DNA from: Halanaerobiales bacterium
GTDB taxonomy: Bacteria > Bacillota_F > Halanaerobiia > Halanaerobiales > DTU029
Reading direction: 5' to 3'
DNA length: 6,374 nucleotides
Assembly (NCBI GenBank): GCA_016278415.1
Contig: JADQBV010000227.1
Span: forward strand, 1 to 6,374
This document shows positions 5,268 to 6,374 of this stretch, in pieces. The notes beneath the pieces are model-generated. The model was given only the letters and a program-made list of their open reading frames with translations. It had not been told where the DNA came from and did no database searches. How positions within the stretch are numbered: the stretch's first letter is position 1; every line of letters starts with the position of its first letter. Both the position numbers and the translations under genes were made by a program.

Positions 5268-5377
5268 ATATAACGTATCCGTATTGCCGAAGTTCCTGAG
5301 TTCTAGGGCGACTGCCCTTAACGAAGGAATTTGGATGGAATGACGGTAGGAATGGAATCGGCAATATATTGTTATGC
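5268..5377 (+). repeat. Structured cassette-junction element, copy 6 (family B, divergent inner hairpin)
   Basis: End boxes ATATAAC (5268-5274) and GTTATGC (5371-5377) differ in the outer bases. The outer stem is TATTGCCG (5282-5289) with CGGCAATA (5359-5366), the same as copy 5. The inner hairpin is unlike all the others: TCCT/AGGA (5294-5297, 5325-5328) and AGGGC/GCCCT (5305-5309, 5314-5318) around a GACT loop; the AGCTCTT loop is absent. The 30-base unpaired strand still begins ATTTGGATG. The stop codon of the methyltransferase gene (minus strand) lies in the right box. Confidence 0.85.
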
Positions 5378-6328
5378 GATCGTCCGGTCGTTATCAATCC
5401 TTGTATCACTTATTGCAATAGCAAACCATTCACCTTCAATAGGTATTAAATCATTATCATTTTTTTCTGCAATACCTTCAAATATATTTTTCACTTCTAC
5501 TTTGTAGCTTTCATCAATCTTATGTAAATTATAAAAATGTGATTCAGTAGCTGAATTAACATCAAAGTCAAAACCATGTTTCTTTAGCATTTTATTCAAC
5601 TTCTCAATATGAGGATTATTATCTTTAATTACAGTTCCAACATTAATTAACCCATTTTTACTTACCCTAACTCCTTCCTTTACACCTAATGAAGCTAATT
5701 CCGACATATTTTGTATACCAAAATAAGATACGGACAAATCAAATACATTACTTATCATTGGTAGCTTTGTAGCATCACATGCTATATAATTAATCTTTAC
5801 CTCAGGGTTTATTTTTAAAGTCTTAATTCTATCATATTTTAAGACTTCAAAACTCAAATCTACACATACCAACTCAATATTTTTTCCGTAACTTTCTACT
5901 AACTTGGTTAGCAACATTCCTCTTCCAGTACCTATATCAAGAACTTTTACAGCATTATATTTTCCTATTTTATCTACCACTTCATTTTTTGCTATTTCCT
6001 GAGCTTTCAGTTGTATCTGAGGGGTATTTTTCTTCACTTTTTTATCCAATTCTTCATAATCAGTTTTTTTATATGATTCACTCCATTTATTTGTATTTTC
6101 CTGTTCTTTAGACTCAAAATTTATTATTCCTTCCTCCACTTTCCATGAATGATTATTACTACATTGGAGAAGCCCTTCTATAATTTCACCATCCTTTTCT
6201 CTTTTTGAAATAATATTAAGTTTCTCTTGACATGCTGGACACATGATATATTCTAAAACTTTCTTATACATAGTAATTTTACTCCTTTCAATATTTTTTA
6301 ACTAAATTAACTCAGGATGTCGCATAAC
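5371..6328 (+). mobile_element. Gene cassette 6 bounded by unit-specific inverted ends
   Basis: The start at 5371-5385 (GTTATGCGATCGTCC) matches the reverse complement of the end at 6315-6328 (GTTATGCGACATCC): the 7-base box plus GA and TCC, with a spacer one base longer at the start. The box variant GTTATGC/GCATAAC appears at both ends of this unit and nowhere else in the window. It holds one minus-strand gene. Confidence 0.6.
5372..6271 (-). CDS. SAM-dependent methyltransferase with N-terminal zinc ribbon
   Basis: This 299-residue, two-part protein begins with a small Trm112-like zinc ribbon (C11-P-A-C14, then C37 and possibly H41). A class I methyltransferase Rossmann domain follows: motif I VLDIGTGRGML (110-120), the acidic end of strand 2 in CVDLS (D138), the adenine-contact region ACDATKLP (D166), and motif IV FDLSVSYFGIQNM (178-189). 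The substrate is not evident; relatives with a zinc ribbon include the 23S rRNA methyltransferase RlmA, but identity with RlmA is not supported. AAAGGAG (plus strand 6282-6288) supports the ATG at 6269-6271. The gene runs into the junction element: the last codons (RTIA and TAA) are written in the cassette repeat. No clear promoter is visible in the 43 bases between the start and the cassette end. Confidence 0.85.
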   Translation of the reverse strand: MYKKVLEYIMCPACQEKLNIISKREKDGEIIEGLLQCSNNHSWKVEEGIINFESKEQENTNKWSESYKKTDYEELDKKVKKNTPQIQLKAQEIAKNEVVDKIGKYNAVKVLDIGTGRGMLLTKLVESYGKNIELVCVDLSFEVLKYDRIKTLKINPEVKINYIACDATKLPMISNVFDLSVSYFGIQNMSELASLGVKEGVRVSKNGLINVGTVIKDNNPHIEKLNKMLKKHGFDFDVNSATESHFYNLHKIDESYKVEVKNIFEGIAEKNDNDLIPIEGEWFAIAISDTRIDNDRTIA

Positions 6329-6374
6329 GTCCCGCAGGTTTACGAAGTTTCAGTGCCTTACATAGCTCTTATGT
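6322..6374 (+). repeat. Structured cassette-junction element, copy 7 (family A, cut by window end)
   Basis: The left half only: end box GCATAAC (6322-6328), GTCCCGC, the outer-stem arm AGGTTTACG, AAGT, and the inner arm up to ACAT with the AGCTCTT loop. It is almost identical to copies 1 and 3, differing mainly in the lower inner arm. The array therefore continues to the right of the window. Confidence 0.85.

Larger units (their letters stand above)
4314..5274 (+). mobile_element. Gene cassette 5 bounded by unit-specific inverted ends
   Basis: The start at 4314-4332 (GTTATATGTCCGTCCCCCC) matches the reverse complement of the end at 5257-5274 (GTTATATGACATCCCCCC). The box, a G and TC6 are shared; the spacer is one base longer at the start. 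The single gene is on the minus strand, opposite to the direction of both flanking elements. Confidence 0.6.

Noticed and set aside
65..6374. The repeats as a CRISPR array
   Set aside because: Repeats are about 110 bp, vary in sequence, and are separated by 0.7-1.3 kb units with full genes.
65..6374. Elements as plain MITEs inserted between ordinary genes
   Set aside because: No target-site duplication is visible around the elements, and independent insertion does not explain why each gene unit has its own matching inverted ends. It remains the main alternative until more copies are compared.

Overview
The window looks like DNA from a low-GC, Gram-positive anaerobe, probably of the class Clostridia. 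The basis is the strong AT bias, GGAGG-type ribosome binding sites in front of almost every gene, a TTG start, and the kinds of genes present. The assignment to Clostridia is inference; no rRNA or housekeeping marker is present.

The main feature is the layout. Seven copies of a structured element of 108-112 bp (65-174, 1437-1548, 2261-2368, 3247-3358, 4209-4320, 5268-5377, and 6322 to the window end) alternate with six compact gene units of about 0.7-1.3 kb. Every element runs from ATAAC to GTTAT and holds two nested stems and a long unpaired 3' strand. Stem bases change in complementary pairs between copies. Six copies face one way; the third is inverted. Each gene unit has its own inverted terminal repeat. 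The 7-base end box (GTTATNN...NNATAAC) always matches perfectly across a unit. The two boxes flanking one element often do not match.

This is how an integron gene-cassette array behaves. There, the start of a cassette pairs with the end of the same cassette once it is circular, and attC sites separate the cassettes. No integrase or transposase lies in the window, so the array is best described as an integron-like cassette array (CALIN-like). The large asymmetric strand, the inverted copy and the genes in both orientations are atypical for attC, so it may be a different system that uses similar logic.

Region by region: 1-71 is the tail of an upstream unit, with a terminator. Unit 1 (168-1443) holds an unrecognised 404-residue protein on the minus strand. 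Unit 2 (1542-2267) holds a QueG-like double [4Fe-4S] protein on the plus strand. Unit 3 (2362-3253) holds a HEPN then MNT pair, with its own promoter and a probable terminator. Unit 4 (3352-4215) holds an MNT then HEPN pair in the opposite gene order, also with its own signals. Unit 5 (4314-5274) holds a UlaG-like metallo-hydrolase on the minus strand. Unit 6 (5371-6328) holds a zinc-ribbon SAM methyltransferase on the minus strand. The seventh element is cut by the window end.

The genes do not form a pathway. The mix of toxin-antitoxin modules with own promoters, stand-alone enzymes and an unknown protein is what a cassette collection looks like. There is no gene-free stretch over 300 bases; the largest gaps are filled by the elements and by the promoters of units 3-5.
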